In this document: positions 11,172 through 19,924 of the stretch, in pieces | Layout of the letters: each line of letters opens with the position of its first letter | Position numbering within the stretch: position 1 is the first letter of the stretch | Source of the DNA: Microbacterium sp. CGR2 | Lineage (GTDB): Bacteria; Actinomycetota; Actinomycetes; Actinomycetales; Microbacteriaceae | NCBI RefSeq assembly: GCF_003626735.1 | Contig: NZ_RBHX01000001.1 | Coordinates: 3,472,001 to 3,536,000, forward strand | DNA length: 64,000 nt | Direction: 5' to 3' | Position numbers and translations under genes: made by a program | The notes under the pieces: generated by a model | What the model saw: only the letters and a program-made list of their open reading frames with translations | The model's database searches: none | Told to the model about the DNA's origin: nothing

Positions 11172-11720
11172 ATGACTGCCTTCCTCGCGATAATCTCGCC
11201 GCTTGCGTTCGCCGACTGGACTCTCGCGACGGACCGCTCACATCGCACCGCGTCCGGAATACCTCACGTGCTGCTGCGCAACGGGTGGTACATCGAGAAC
11301 TACGCACCCGACGTCGAGCGCGCCCGCCAATCCGGTGTGATCGCTGCCGCCGTGGGCGAATCCCGCGTCGCCGCCGCCGCACGAGCTGACTACGCCGAAG
11401 CTGCCGCCATTGCAATCACCGACGGCACCTACCTCGGAAGAACACTCGAGCTGGTCGGTGACACCGCCTTCTCTTACGCCGACCTTGCGTCAACGGTGGG
11501 TGAACTGCTCGGTCGCGACGTCACTTACCAGCCGCTGAGGTCCGCGCAGTTCATCGCGGCGCTACGTGGTGCCGGACTCGACGAGGACACTGCCGGTTTC
11601 GTCGCGGGGCTCGATACCGGCATCGCCGAAGGGGCGCTCGATTCGGCAGACCTCACGTTGGCGGAGATGCTCGACCGGCCGACCACCCCGCTCATCGACG
11701 GGCTTCGCGCGGTCAGCTAG
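11172..11720 (+). pseudogene. N-terminally truncated NmrA/QOR2-type NAD(P)-binding reductase relic
   Basis: The reading frame encodes the C-terminal half of an SDR-like NmrA/quinone oxidoreductase 2 protein. SGIPHVLLRNGWYIENYA and the later TYLGRTLELVGDTAFSYADLA and EMLDRPTTPLIDGL segments are characteristic. The N-terminal Rossmann half with the TGxTGxxG nucleotide motif is absent, leaving about 182 aa where family members have about 285. The sequence just before the conserved part is garbled, suggesting further frameshifts. It is therefore probably non-functional. It flanks an inverted-repeat structure and marks the border between the importer and rhamnoside regions. Confidence 0.7.
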
Positions 11721-11831
11721 AACCTGCGGGCGCGGGGCGGGACCGGGGCGGACAAGTTGCGGATGGTGCTGGAGCCACCGCATGATCGCTCGCTCTCCGC
11801 GCCCGTAGGCAATCCGGCTACCTGTGCGTTA

Positions 11832-11907
11832 CGCCACCACGATTCGGACATGACGAAGGCCCCGCATCCCAATGTTTCTAAGGGGATTCGGGGCCTTCGT
11901 GGTGGCG
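11832..11907. repeat. Nested inverted repeat with 14-nt interruption
   Basis: The right arm CGGGGCCTTCGTGGTGGCG (11889-11907) is the exact complement of a left arm split in two: CGCCACCA at 11832 and CGAAGGCCCCG at 11854, separated by 14 extra bases bounded by CGA. Inside, ATCCC and GGGAT extend the hairpin by five pairs around a 12-nt loop. No U-run follows on either strand. It could be a terminator, a mobile-element end or a relic of a structured RNA gene. Confidence 0.6.
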
Positions 11908-11998
11908 GTGATGGTGAAGATTTGAACGCGGTGAAACCCGATGTCACAGTCGTCCATGAACGCATTTCGCTGGCCCCGCACCGGCCGACCACACGGGG

Positions 11999-12487
11999 TC
12001 AGAACTCGACAAGTTCGCCCGCAGGGGCCGCCGAGCGTTCTTCCCTATTCCGCAGATAGCTCTCGAAGTCGGCTTCCGAGTCATAGGTGTTCGGATGCCC
12101 GTCACCCCACAGCTCATACTTTGCCTCGACGCGGCCGGGCGGAGAATACGACCAGATCCACTCCTCGCCCCGTGCGTGCGCCCAGACCGCCGAATTCACA
12201 GCCGCACGGGCGAAGTTGACGGCGGCGATGACGGAGTCGACGAATGCGCTCCAATACCGCTGGTCAGAGGTGGGGCCATCGCCCGCCTCGTCCCACGCGC
12301 GGTCCCTATCGGTGTAGAGAACGCGCTGCGCAGAGAAAGGGACGAGCAGGGCCACCGAAGCAGCGGGTAAGGCTGCGGGGATTCGGAAGTGAATGGAGGC
12401 GTATTCTTCATTCTCGTTGGTAAGCACCAAGAACAGAAGATGCACGCACGTGTGGACCCAGCTAATCGTGCTCGCGAGCGCACGCAC
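11999..12487 (-). CDS. Hypothetical protein
   Basis: About 162 aa, not recognised. The first half has a hydrophobic patch (IPAALPAASVALLVPF). The second half is rich in Trp, Tyr and acidic residues (RYWSAFVDSVIAAVNFARAAVN, WIWSYSPP) and reads like genuine coding sequence. The start is uncertain and no clear ribosome site was found. Base composition upstream is lower in G/C than in neighbouring genes. It stands alone on the minus strand in the degraded patch between the importer regulator and the rhamnoside operon, so context gives no function. Confidence 0.45.
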   Translation of the reverse strand: MRALASTISWVHTCVHLLFLVLTNENEEYASIHFRIPAALPAASVALLVPFSAQRVLYTDRDRAWDEAGDGPTSDQRYWSAFVDSVIAAVNFARAAVNSAVWAHARGEEWIWSYSPPGRVEAKYELWGDGHPNTYDSEADFESYLRNREERSAAPAGELVEF

Positions 12488-12543
12488 GCGATTTTCGGTG
12501 CCAGCATCGACGCTGCTCGAAGACTCGGATCTGCTGCAGAGGA

Positions 12544-12563
12544 CCCATCTCGGTGAGACTGGG
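12544..12563 (-). terminator. Possible terminator of the rhamnoside operon
   Basis: About 45 nt after the last gene of the 23-kb minus-strand operon, a short stem is possible: CCCA and TCTC pair with GAGA and TGGG around a 3-nt loop with one bulged base. In the transcribed direction it is followed by TCCTCT. It is weak but correctly placed. A second small stem lies at 12570-12582. Confidence 0.35.
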
Positions 12564-12608
12564 TGAACTCGCGGCTTCCGCGGTCTAATGGACGTTTCTT
12601 GAGGCTAG

Positions 12609-13283
12609 TCAGTATGTGGCCCGACCTCCACTGATGTCATACACCGCGCCAGTGGAAAACGAGACACGTTCCGATGCCAGCCAGGCGACGAGTTCCGCCA
12701 CCTCTTCCGCTCGCCCCACCCGCTTCATGGGAATGAGACTCGTGATGTGAGCGAGCACATCGGGCGCGGTCGTGTCGTTCATCGGCGTCGAGATCACTGC
12801 CGGGGCGATCGCATTCACCAGCACGCCAGTCGTCGCGAGCTCCTTGCCGACAGACTTCGTGAGCGCGATCACCGCGGCCTTGGATGCAGAGTATGCCGCC
12901 AGGTTCGGGTTACCGTCCTTCCCTGCCATGCTCGCGAAGTTCACGACACGTCCCCATCCCGCAGCCACCATGCCCGGAACGAACGCCTGAATGGTGTTCA
13001 CCACCCCGACGACGTTGACCTCGAACGTGCGGCGCCACGCATCCAACTGGACCTCGGCCAGCGGAACGTTCGGGCCGACGATCCCGGCAGAGTTGATAAG
13101 GATGTCGACAGTCCCGACCTCCGCAGCGACGCTGGCCGTCGCGGTGGCGTCCGTGACATCGATATGGAAGTCGACGTCGCCGAGAAGGTCGAGGGTGATG
13201 ACCTCGATCCCGTCTTCGCGAAGGCGCTGGGCTGCTGCGGCACCGAGGCCACTGGCGGCTCCGGTGATGATGGCTTTTCTCAT
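12609..13283 (-). CDS. SDR-family sugar or sugar-acid dehydrogenase
   Basis: A 224-aa classical short-chain dehydrogenase with TGAASGLGAA for NAD(P) near the N-terminus, NSAG, the catalytic Ser and YSASK motif, and a C-terminal SGG. The compact family resembles 2-keto-3-deoxy-L-fuconate/rhamnonate 4-dehydrogenases and L-rhamnose 1-dehydrogenases. In this operon either step would fit. The start at 13283 has GGAG seven bases upstream. An alternative ATG at 13301 overlaps the previous stop. It is the last gene of the operon. Confidence 0.85.
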   Translation of the reverse strand: MRKAIITGAASGLGAAAAQRLREDGIEVITLDLLGDVDFHIDVTDATATASVAAEVGTVDILINSAGIVGPNVPLAEVQLDAWRRTFEVNVVGVVNTIQAFVPGMVAAGWGRVVNFASMAGKDGNPNLAAYSASKAAVIALTKSVGKELATTGVLVNAIAPAVISTPMNDTTAPDVLAHITSLIPMKRVGRAEEVAELVAWLASERVSFSTGAVYDISGGRATY

Positions 13284-13297
13284 CGGTTTCTCCGAGT

Positions 13298-14314
13298 TCA
13301 TTGGGCGGTCGTGTCGATATGGATCTTCGGGCCCGGGCCGCTGTCGCTCGGGCGACGGCCGGCGAGGACCTGAGGCAGGTCCTCGAGAAAGATCGTGGAG
13401 GCGACGAGGGGTCGCGGATCGACCGATCCGTCAGCGAACGCCGCGATGGTCGGGTCGAGTCCTGCGGACGCACCGAGAATGCCCACAGCTGTGACGTCCT
13501 TCAGCGCGATCGTTCTCGTGTCGACGAAGCTGGGACTGCCCGCGAGGCCGACGTGCACCACTCGGCGCCCAGGTTCGACGAGCTCGAGTGCTCGCGCCGG
13601 AAGGTCGGGAGCGTTGGAGGCGTCGATGACCGCATGCCAGGGCTTGTCGGGCAGTTCCTCGGCGGTCCAGACTCCGTCCCATTCGAGGGAGCGGGCGAAA
13701 TCGAGTGAGCGCCCCGCCCGCCCCATGAGGTGGACCTCCGCGCCCGCAGCGCGAGCGAACATGGCGCAGAGTAGACCGATGGTTCCCGGTCCGAGGATGA
13801 GGGCGCGCTCTCCGGATCGGAGCTGCGCGGCGTCGACTGATCGCCAGGCGTTGCCGCCTGGCTCGACCATCGCCCCCGCGGCGTCGTCGACGGAGGCTGG
13901 AAGCGTGTGCAGCGACGTGACAGGCACCGCGACCTGTTCAGCGAGCGCACCGGGCATCCCACCTCTCACGCCCAGTTCGAATCGGAACGCGCACACGTGG
14001 TGGAAGCCGTTGCGGCATCGTTCACAGATGCCGCAACCGATCATGGTGTCGCCGGTGACGCGGCGACCGATCCAGGACGGATCGACGTCGGAAGCGACCG
14101 AGGCGACCGTGCCCATCCACTCATGTCCGATGCGCAGGGGGTATGCGGCGTTGCCGTCGTGGAGGTACTGCATCTCGCCACTGAAGAGTTCCATGTCGGT
14201 CCCACAGATGCCGGCACGCTGCACGTCGACCACGACCTCGCCGGCGCTGGGAACGGGCGATGCGACGTCCTCGATGCTCGCCCTCCCGGGGCCCGTGACG
14301 ACGAGCACCTTCAT
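13298..14314 (-). CDS. Zinc-dependent medium-chain alcohol/sugar dehydrogenase
   Basis: A 338-aa MDR protein of the threonine/sorbitol dehydrogenase type. Catalytic zinc ligands are visible at Cys37 and His64-Glu65 (GHEW). The structural zinc lobe has Cys94, Cys97, Cys100 and Cys108. The Rossmann motif is LGPGTIG. It probably oxidises a free sugar or sugar acid hydroxyl with NAD(P). It overlaps the FAH gene by ATGA, so the two are translated together, which points to a sequential role in deoxysugar oxidation. L-rhamnose or L-fucose 1-dehydrogenase are candidates. Confidence 0.88.
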   Translation of the reverse strand: MKVLVVTGPGRASIEDVASPVPSAGEVVVDVQRAGICGTDMELFSGEMQYLHDGNAAYPLRIGHEWMGTVASVASDVDPSWIGRRVTGDTMIGCGICERCRNGFHHVCAFRFELGVRGGMPGALAEQVAVPVTSLHTLPASVDDAAGAMVEPGGNAWRSVDAAQLRSGERALILGPGTIGLLCAMFARAAGAEVHLMGRAGRSLDFARSLEWDGVWTAEELPDKPWHAVIDASNAPDLPARALELVEPGRRVVHVGLAGSPSFVDTRTIALKDVTAVGILGASAGLDPTIAAFADGSVDPRPLVASTIFLEDLPQVLAGRRPSDSGPGPKIHIDTTAQ

Positions 14315-15171
14315 CGGGGAGCCACGACCGTCTGCTTCTGCGCACCCAGTCCGTCAATGCCGAGCGTCATCACGTCGCCGGGCTGGAGCCAGATCGGCGG
14401 GGTGAATCCGAGGCCGACTCCGGGCGGGGTTCCGGTATTGATGAGGTCACCGGGCTCGAGGACCATGAACTGACTGATGTAGTGGACGATGAAGTACGGG
14501 TCGAAGATCATGGTCGAAGTTGATCCGGTCTGCCGACGCACGCCGTTGACATCGAGCCACATGCCGAGATCGCGGACATCATCGATCTCATCCGTTGTCG
14601 CCAGCCACGGACCCGCGGGGTTGAAGGTCTCTGCGGACTTCCCCTTGAGCCACTGCCCACCGCGCTCCATCTGGAACGCGCGCTCGCTGACGTCGTTGAC
14701 GAGCACCCATCCGGCGATGTGCTCGCGCGCCTCATTCACAGATTCGAGGTAACTGGTGCGCTTGCTGATCACGATGCCCAGTTCGACTTCCCAGTCTGGT
14801 TTCGTCGCCCCTCGGGGGATCCTGACGTCGTCGTTCGGACCGACCAGCGTGTTCGGGGACTTCGTGAAGAGAATCGGCTCCTCAGGCACTGCCTGGCCCG
14901 ACTCCGCGGCATGGTCAGCGTAGTTCAACCCGACGCAGATGATCTGGTGAGGTCGCGCGATCGGGGATCCGATCCGCTCGCCGTCGAACTCGTGTGTTTC
15001 GCCGGCAGCCGCGCGTTCAGCGACGATCATCTCGATCCGCTCGAGTCCACCTGAGCCGAAGAACTCCTCGTCATAATCGTGCACGACATCCGAAAGGTCG
15101 ACGTAGCGATCATCGCTCACGAGGGCGACGGGTTGTTCCGACCCCACTGGGCCGATACGCATGATCTTCAT
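14311..15171 (-). CDS. FAH-family 2,4-diketo-3-deoxy-sugar-acid hydrolase
   Basis: A 286-aa fumarylacetoacetate-hydrolase-fold enzyme. Characteristic segments are GLNYADHAAESG, ILFTKSPNTLVGPND, the metal-binding DWEVELG and the C-terminal INTGTPPGVGLGF. This subgroup includes L-2,4-diketo-3-deoxyrhamnonate and -fuconate hydrolases that yield pyruvate plus L-lactate, and the operon context fits that exactly. The start at 15171 has AAAGGA six bases upstream. It overlaps the 3' end of the lactonase gene by 62 nt, an unusually long overlap. Ureidoglycolate lyase is a common but less likely annotation for this fold. Confidence 0.88.
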   Translation of the reverse strand: MKIMRIGPVGSEQPVALVSDDRYVDLSDVVHDYDEEFFGSGGLERIEMIVAERAAAGETHEFDGERIGSPIARPHQIICVGLNYADHAAESGQAVPEEPILFTKSPNTLVGPNDDVRIPRGATKPDWEVELGIVISKRTSYLESVNEAREHIAGWVLVNDVSERAFQMERGGQWLKGKSAETFNPAGPWLATTDEIDDVRDLGMWLDVNGVRRQTGSTSTMIFDPYFIVHYISQFMVLEPGDLINTGTPPGVGLGFTPPIWLQPGDVMTLGIDGLGAQKQTVVAPR

Positions 15172-16099
15172 TCTGGTCCTTTCGAAGAATGTGGTCGTTC
15201 GCCGTTCCACAGCGCGGAGGCGACGCGGTGATCCCGGTGTCGGTCGTGAACAGGCTGCCTGAGAGGGGGAAGCGGTCGAGTTGGGACTTGGTGAGGCCCT
15301 CGCGTGCGGTCGTGATGACCAGCGTGTCGAGATCGGGCCCTGCGAAGGCCACGCTCGAGACGTGCGGTACGGGCACGTCTACTCGTGCGACTGGGATGCC
15401 GTCGGGCGAGATACGGATGACCGTTCCGAGGCCCCACACGGCAACCCAGAGGCATCCTTCGGCATCGACGGTCGCCCCGTCGGGGTATCCGTCCTCGAAC
15501 GTGAAGAAGAGCCGCCGCTCTCCCACTTCGCCGTTCGGCTCATAGGAGCGCACATAGATCTTCTGTGCGAGGGTGTCTACCGAGTAGAGAAGCAGCCCGT
15601 CTGCAGTCCAGGCGATGCCGTTCGACAGCGACAGGTCATCGTCGAACGTGGTGACGCGCTCCTCTGCGTCGATTCGCACCAACGACTCATTGCCTGGGCC
15701 TTTCGTACCGACGACGAAGCGCCCGGCAGGGTCGGGCTTGCCGTCGTTGAAGCGTCTGCCCTCGCCGTGCATGAGTTCTCCGCCGGGAACGCGCACACCC
15801 TCGGTGTTGAAGTAGTGCAGGCGAGTGGACCCGGCCACGACCATGGAGCCTGTCGCAGAGATGGCCACTGTGCCGGCGGTATCCGCAACGGTGACGAGGC
15901 GGCTGACCGATCCGATGCGCCCATCTCCTGCCAATCGTCCGTCGTAGACCGCACCAGCTTCGATGTCGACCCAGAGCAGTCGTTCACGGATCGGATCCCA
16001 GACCGGGCCCTCGGCCAGGTGATAAGTGTCGCGGGTAGCGACCTGCGCGGTCCCGCATGTGGGAAGGGCCGCGTAGGCGGACGATTCAGTGCGATTCAC
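15110..16099 (-). CDS. SMP-30/gluconolactonase-family sugar lactonase
   Basis: A 329-aa six-bladed propeller lactonase. The metal-ligand Glu30 lies in YHLAEGPVWD, followed by the blade motifs RFNDGKPDPAGRFVVGT, SNGIAWTADG and PDGATVDAEGCLWVA. It should open an aldonolactone, here probably L-rhamnono-lactone, to the aldonate for the neighbouring dehydratase. The GTG start at 16099 overlaps the dehydratase stop by 14 nt. The last 25 or so residues after CGTANDH are atypically basic and run into the next gene, so the true C-terminus may have been altered by a late frameshift. Confidence 0.88.
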   Translation of the reverse strand: MNRTESSAYAALPTCGTAQVATRDTYHLAEGPVWDPIRERLLWVDIEAGAVYDGRLAGDGRIGSVSRLVTVADTAGTVAISATGSMVVAGSTRLHYFNTEGVRVPGGELMHGEGRRFNDGKPDPAGRFVVGTKGPGNESLVRIDAEERVTTFDDDLSLSNGIAWTADGLLLYSVDTLAQKIYVRSYEPNGEVGERRLFFTFEDGYPDGATVDAEGCLWVAVWGLGTVIRISPDGIPVARVDVPVPHVSSVAFAGPDLDTLVITTAREGLTKSQLDRFPLSGSLFTTDTGITASPPRCGTANDHILRKDQNEDHAYRPSGVGTTRRPRER

Positions 16100-17804
16100 G
16101 TGACGCCGCCGATCCGGAACCACCGACGAGGAAATCGAGGTCGGCCCCCTGATCCGCCTGCAGGACGTGATCGACGTAAAGGCGTTCCCACCCGCGTCGA
16201 GGGTTGGCGTAGCCGGCGACGGTGTCCTCATTCGGTCGCCGCGTCGCGAGCTCGTCCGCGGGCACGTCCAGGTCGAGTCGGCGTGCCCGCACGTCGAGGC
16301 TGATCCAGTCGCCCGTTCTCACGAGCGAAAGCGGCCCACCGGCTGCAGCCTCGGGTGTGACGTGGAGGACGACGGTGCCGTACGCGGTGCCCGACATGCG
16401 TCCGTCGCAGATTCGCACGATGTCTCGGATGCCTCGCTCGAGAAGCTTCTTCGGAAGCGGCATGTTCGATACCTCGGGCATGCCGGGGTACCCCTTCGGT
16501 CCACACCCCCGCAGCACCATGATGCTGTTCTCATCGATATCCAACTCCGGGTCGTCCACCCGCTCATGGAAGTCCTCGATGTTGTGGAAGACCACGGCAC
16601 GGCCGCGATGCTTGAGGAGGTGCGGCGACGCCGCGGCGGGTTTGATGATGGCGCCGCCGGGGGCCAGCGATCCCCGGAGAACGCTGATGCCCGCCGCCGC
16701 GATGAGAGGCTCGGCTCGCGGCGCGATCACGTCGGGATCCCACACCTGCGCATCCTCGAGGTAGTCCACGAATGGCCGGCCCGTGATGGTCAGCGCATCG
16801 GGGTCGAGAAGATCACCGACCTCTTTCATCACGGCGAGAAATCCGCCTGCGCGGTAGAGATCGTCCATCAGGTACGTGCCCGCCGGCTGAAGATTCACCA
16901 GGAGAGGTACCTCCGCGCCGATTCGGTCGAAGTCATCCACCGAGAGGTCGACGCCGAGTCGGCCGGCGATCGCCAGCAGGTGCACTACCGCGTTCGTCGA
17001 CCCGCCGATAGCTGCAAGGGCGACGATCGCGTTGTGGAAGCTGCCCTTCGTGAGGAAAGTCGAGGGACGCCGGTCTTCCGTCACGAGCTGCACGGCCAGC
17101 CGACCCGTCTCATGCGCGGCAGCCAGGAGACGGGCATCCGGCGCAGGTGTCCCCGCAATCCCGGGAATGACGACGCCAAGGGCTTCGGCCACCAGCGCCA
17201 TGGTGGACGCCGTGCCCATGGTGTTGCAATGCCCCTTCGATCGAATCATCGACGACTCTGAGCTGAGGAACGCGGCCTCGGAAAGAGTGCCGGCGCGGAC
17301 CTCTTCGCTCAGCCGCCAGACATCCGTGCCGCAGCCGAGCGCCTCGTTCCGGAAGTGCCCGGTCAGCATCGGCCCGCCCGGCACCACCACGGCAGGAAGG
17401 TCGACGGATGCCGCGGCCATCAGCAGCGACGGGATCGTCTTGTCGCAGCCGCCGAGCAGCACAGTGCCGTCGATCGGATTCGCACGCAGCATCTCTTCCG
17501 TCGCCATCGCCGCCATGTTGCGCCACAGCATGGCAGTCGGTCGCACCTGAGTCTCGCCGAGCGAGACCACCGGGAGTTCCAGCGGGATGCCTCCCGCTTC
17601 GTAGATGCCGTTCTTCACCGATTGTGCGACCTCGGTCAGGTGCGAGTTGCAGGGCGTGAGGTCGGACGCGGTGTTCGCGATCGCTATCTGGGAACGCCCT
17701 TCGAATGCGCTCGACGGCACCCCTCGTCGCATCCACGCGCGGTGGATGTAGGCGTTGCGGTCATCGCCGTCGTACCACTCCGAGCTTCTGAGTTCCGTTG
17801 TCAT
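16086..17804 (-). CDS. IlvD/EDD-family sugar-acid dehydratase
   Basis: A 572-aa iron-sulfur dehydratase of the dihydroxyacid/6-phosphogluconate dehydratase superfamily. Candidate cluster cysteines are Cys52 (TPCNSHL), Cys120 (LLGGCDKTIPS) and Cys193 (GHCNTMG). The N-terminal AYIHRAWMRRG and the ELPVVSLGE segment match the subgroup that dehydrates pentonates and hexonates such as L-arabinonate, rather than IlvD itself. In this operon it should convert L-rhamnonate to 2-keto-3-deoxy-L-rhamnonate, a step usually done by an enolase-superfamily enzyme, which is absent here. AGGA precedes the 17804 start; an ATG three codons upstream is possible. Confidence 0.9.
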   Translation of the reverse strand: MTTELRSSEWYDGDDRNAYIHRAWMRRGVPSSAFEGRSQIAIANTASDLTPCNSHLTEVAQSVKNGIYEAGGIPLELPVVSLGETQVRPTAMLWRNMAAMATEEMLRANPIDGTVLLGGCDKTIPSLLMAAASVDLPAVVVPGGPMLTGHFRNEALGCGTDVWRLSEEVRAGTLSEAAFLSSESSMIRSKGHCNTMGTASTMALVAEALGVVIPGIAGTPAPDARLLAAAHETGRLAVQLVTEDRRPSTFLTKGSFHNAIVALAAIGGSTNAVVHLLAIAGRLGVDLSVDDFDRIGAEVPLLVNLQPAGTYLMDDLYRAGGFLAVMKEVGDLLDPDALTITGRPFVDYLEDAQVWDPDVIAPRAEPLIAAAGISVLRGSLAPGGAIIKPAAASPHLLKHRGRAVVFHNIEDFHERVDDPELDIDENSIMVLRGCGPKGYPGMPEVSNMPLPKKLLERGIRDIVRICDGRMSGTAYGTVVLHVTPEAAAGGPLSLVRTGDWISLDVRARRLDLDVPADELATRRPNEDTVAGYANPRRGWERLYVDHVLQADQGADLDFLVGGSGSAASRESH

Positions 17805-17856
17805 GCGTGCCATTCCTGAGATCGACGGGTGAGGTGCAAGAGCTATCTGCCGATGA

Positions 17857-18875
17857 CTACCCGGCGGCTGATCGGGTGGAGTCCTTCACGGACTGACTCG
17901 CAATCCATTGCAGATCGGGCGTGTGCCCGAGTTCCAGCGTCTTGAAGAACAGACGCTCCTCGCGGGGCTGGCTCTGCTCGAACACGTCGAGAAGAGCACC
18001 CGTCGAATCCGTGTCGCCGATGATCTGATCCCAGTTGTCCACGACATCCTCGGCGGTGACGTCCGGGTTGAAGTAGCCCCGAGTTCCGGCGAGGAACACA
18101 CGAGCCATACGTCCGCCGCCGGCCGTGAACGCCTCCCCGCTGGTTCGGGCCGACTCATGAAGCAGCGGGGCGATCGCCATCGCGACTTTCTCGGGCTGAA
18201 GGGGGGCCCGCATGAACGTGATGAGCTCGGTTTCTTCTCCGCCTGCACTCGCGTTCACCGTTTCGGTGAACGCCCACGGCATGAGGGTGTTGGCGACGAT
18301 CCCGTGCTCTGCTCCGGCCGCGGCGATCTGCCGTGCTGCCGCGAAAACGGCGAGCTTCGAGACGGCGTAGTCGAGTTCGTAGCCGGTGGGTCCGTACCAG
18401 AATCCGGTTCCGACGGCCGAAGAAGTGAACAGGATGCGTCCATAGCCTTGTCGGACCATATGCGGCCAGGCGGCACGGTTGAGCTGAAGGGAACCACGAA
18501 CGTTGATGTCGAAATACAGGTCCATGCCGGTTGCCGGAGCGTTCTCAACCAGCTCGGAGCCGTCGACGACACGTCCGACGGGCACACCTGCGTTGTGGAT
18601 CACGATATCGATGCGGCCGAACTCGGCGATGGTCCCCTCGACGAGCGCCCTTGCAGCGTCATCGTCGCCGATGCGCCCTCCGATCGCGAGAGCTGTTCCT
18701 CCCGCGGCCCGGATCTCGTCGCGAAGAGCCTCCGCGCGACTGAGACTGTTCGGGAGATCGTTGATCACCACGATCGCGCCTCGAGAGGCAAGGAACGCGC
18801 GTGTGCCGCGCCGATACCGATCCCCGCGCCCGTCACGATCGCCACTCGTCCGTCAAATCGAAGTTCGTCAATCAT
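17857..18875 (-). pseudogene. SDR-family oxidoreductase with a single-base frameshift
   Basis: The gene starts at 18875 behind AAAGGA and encodes MIDELRFDGR and the cofactor motif VTGAGIGIGAAHAR, then runs into a stop after SLPLEARSW. The rest, from IVVINDLPNS through NAG, the catalytic YAVSK and about 300 more residues, continues in another frame. Restoring one base between 18789 and 18790 joins the two into one 339-aa protein reading SLASRGAIVVIND, as expected. Members of this longer SDR subgroup resemble the hydroxysteroid dehydrogenase-like half of MFE-2 proteins. It is either a real loss of one of four SDRs or a sequencing error. Confidence 0.8.
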
Positions 18876-18939
18876 TTGTCGATCCTTTCTTGGGTTCGTG
18901 TTGTATTCAGGCCGGAGGGCGCACGATGCGGGGGTCTCG

Positions 18940-19875
18940 TCAGCGAGGCGCGGAGGGGCGAACCCCTCGCGCAAGTGTGTTGAGCGACTCCTCCACCTCG
19001 GGTAGCGAAGGGAATCGGTTGAGATGCCCGTGCAGCATGCCTCTCGAGAGATAAGTACTCACCGGAACGCCTGCATCCACGAGTTGCTGGTGAAGACGCT
19101 CACCGGACGGCCGAAGATCGTCGTATTCCGAGAGCACGATGGTTGTCGGCGGCAGCCCATCGAGGGTCGCAGCGCCGGGGAGCGCGGCGGGTGGAATGTC
19201 GGTGAGTCGTCCGACGTAGCTCTGCACCATTCCCGCGATCGCGGGTTCTGAGAACCGCACCAGGGGTGGCAGTCCCGCCATCATCTCCGTGAGTTCCGCA
19301 CTTGGAGCCGGAACAGGGAAGTGGACGAAGGGGTAGGCCAGCAGGAGGGCGTCCGCGGCTCGCCCAGTCTCGTCCTTGACCCGGAGTGCGCCGCTCAGGG
19401 CGAGAGCGGCTCCGGCGCTGGCGCCCCCTATAGCGAGGGGCAAATCATCTCCGACCTGTTCAATCAGGTACTGCCACCCCGTTACGACGTCATCGACCGG
19501 CGCCGGATAGACGATCCCGTCGCCAGCCAAGCGGTAATCGACGGAAACGACCATGACTGACCCGCGGTCTGCCAACTCGGCGGCGACGACGTGCGCTTCC
19601 GGCATGTTGATGTCGCCACTTGTGAATCCGCCCCCATGCATCCAGAGCAACCCCCCCGTGAGGCGCCCAGCTGGTCGGTACGTCCTGACTGTGACGTTCA
19701 GGTCTCCGCTCGGAAGGGTGACGGTGTCGATCGTCACCCTTCCCGGCTCCTCCCAGCTTCCGTCTTCGGAGGAGAACTCGACCACTCGGCCGGCCTTTTC
19801 GGGGTCGGCGAGGTCAGAGAAATCGAGACCCTCGATGAGGTCGACTTTCGCGGCGAAATACGGATCGAGAGGCAA
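18940..19875 (-). CDS. HSL-type alpha/beta hydrolase (carboxylesterase)
   Basis: A 311-aa hormone-sensitive-lipase family esterase with the oxyanion motif HGGG (residues 80-83), nucleophile Ser153 in GGASAG, and the acid and His regions EYDDLRPSG and HGHLNRF. A TTG start at 19875 is chosen because AAGGAG lies eight bases upstream and the protein then has family length. No ATG is available without a long overlap of the SDR upstream. No signal peptide is present. In a rhamnoside operon it probably removes acetyl or acyl groups from glycosides, or cleaves an aglycone ester. Confidence 0.85.
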   Translation of the reverse strand: MPLDPYFAAKVDLIEGLDFSDLADPEKAGRVVEFSSEDGSWEEPGRVTIDTVTLPSGDLNVTVRTYRPAGRLTGGLLWMHGGGFTSGDINMPEAHVVAAELADRGSVMVVSVDYRLAGDGIVYPAPVDDVVTGWQYLIEQVGDDLPLAIGGASAGAALALSGALRVKDETGRAADALLLAYPFVHFPVPAPSAELTEMMAGLPPLVRFSEPAIAGMVQSYVGRLTDIPPAALPGAATLDGLPPTTIVLSEYDDLRPSGERLHQQLVDAGVPVSTYLSRGMLHGHLNRFPSLPEVEESLNTLARGVRPSAPR

Positions 19876-19924
19876 GAGTAGTGCTCCTTGTTCGAGGGAT
19901 GCGGGGAGGTTGTGAATGACGCGA

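Noticed and set aside
11900..11935. A possible tRNA 3' end on the minus strand (GTTCAAATC followed by CACCGCCACCA)
   Set aside because: The T-stem does not pair, the CCA spacing is wrong and no anticodon or D arm is present. The CCACCA part is explained by the inverted repeat.
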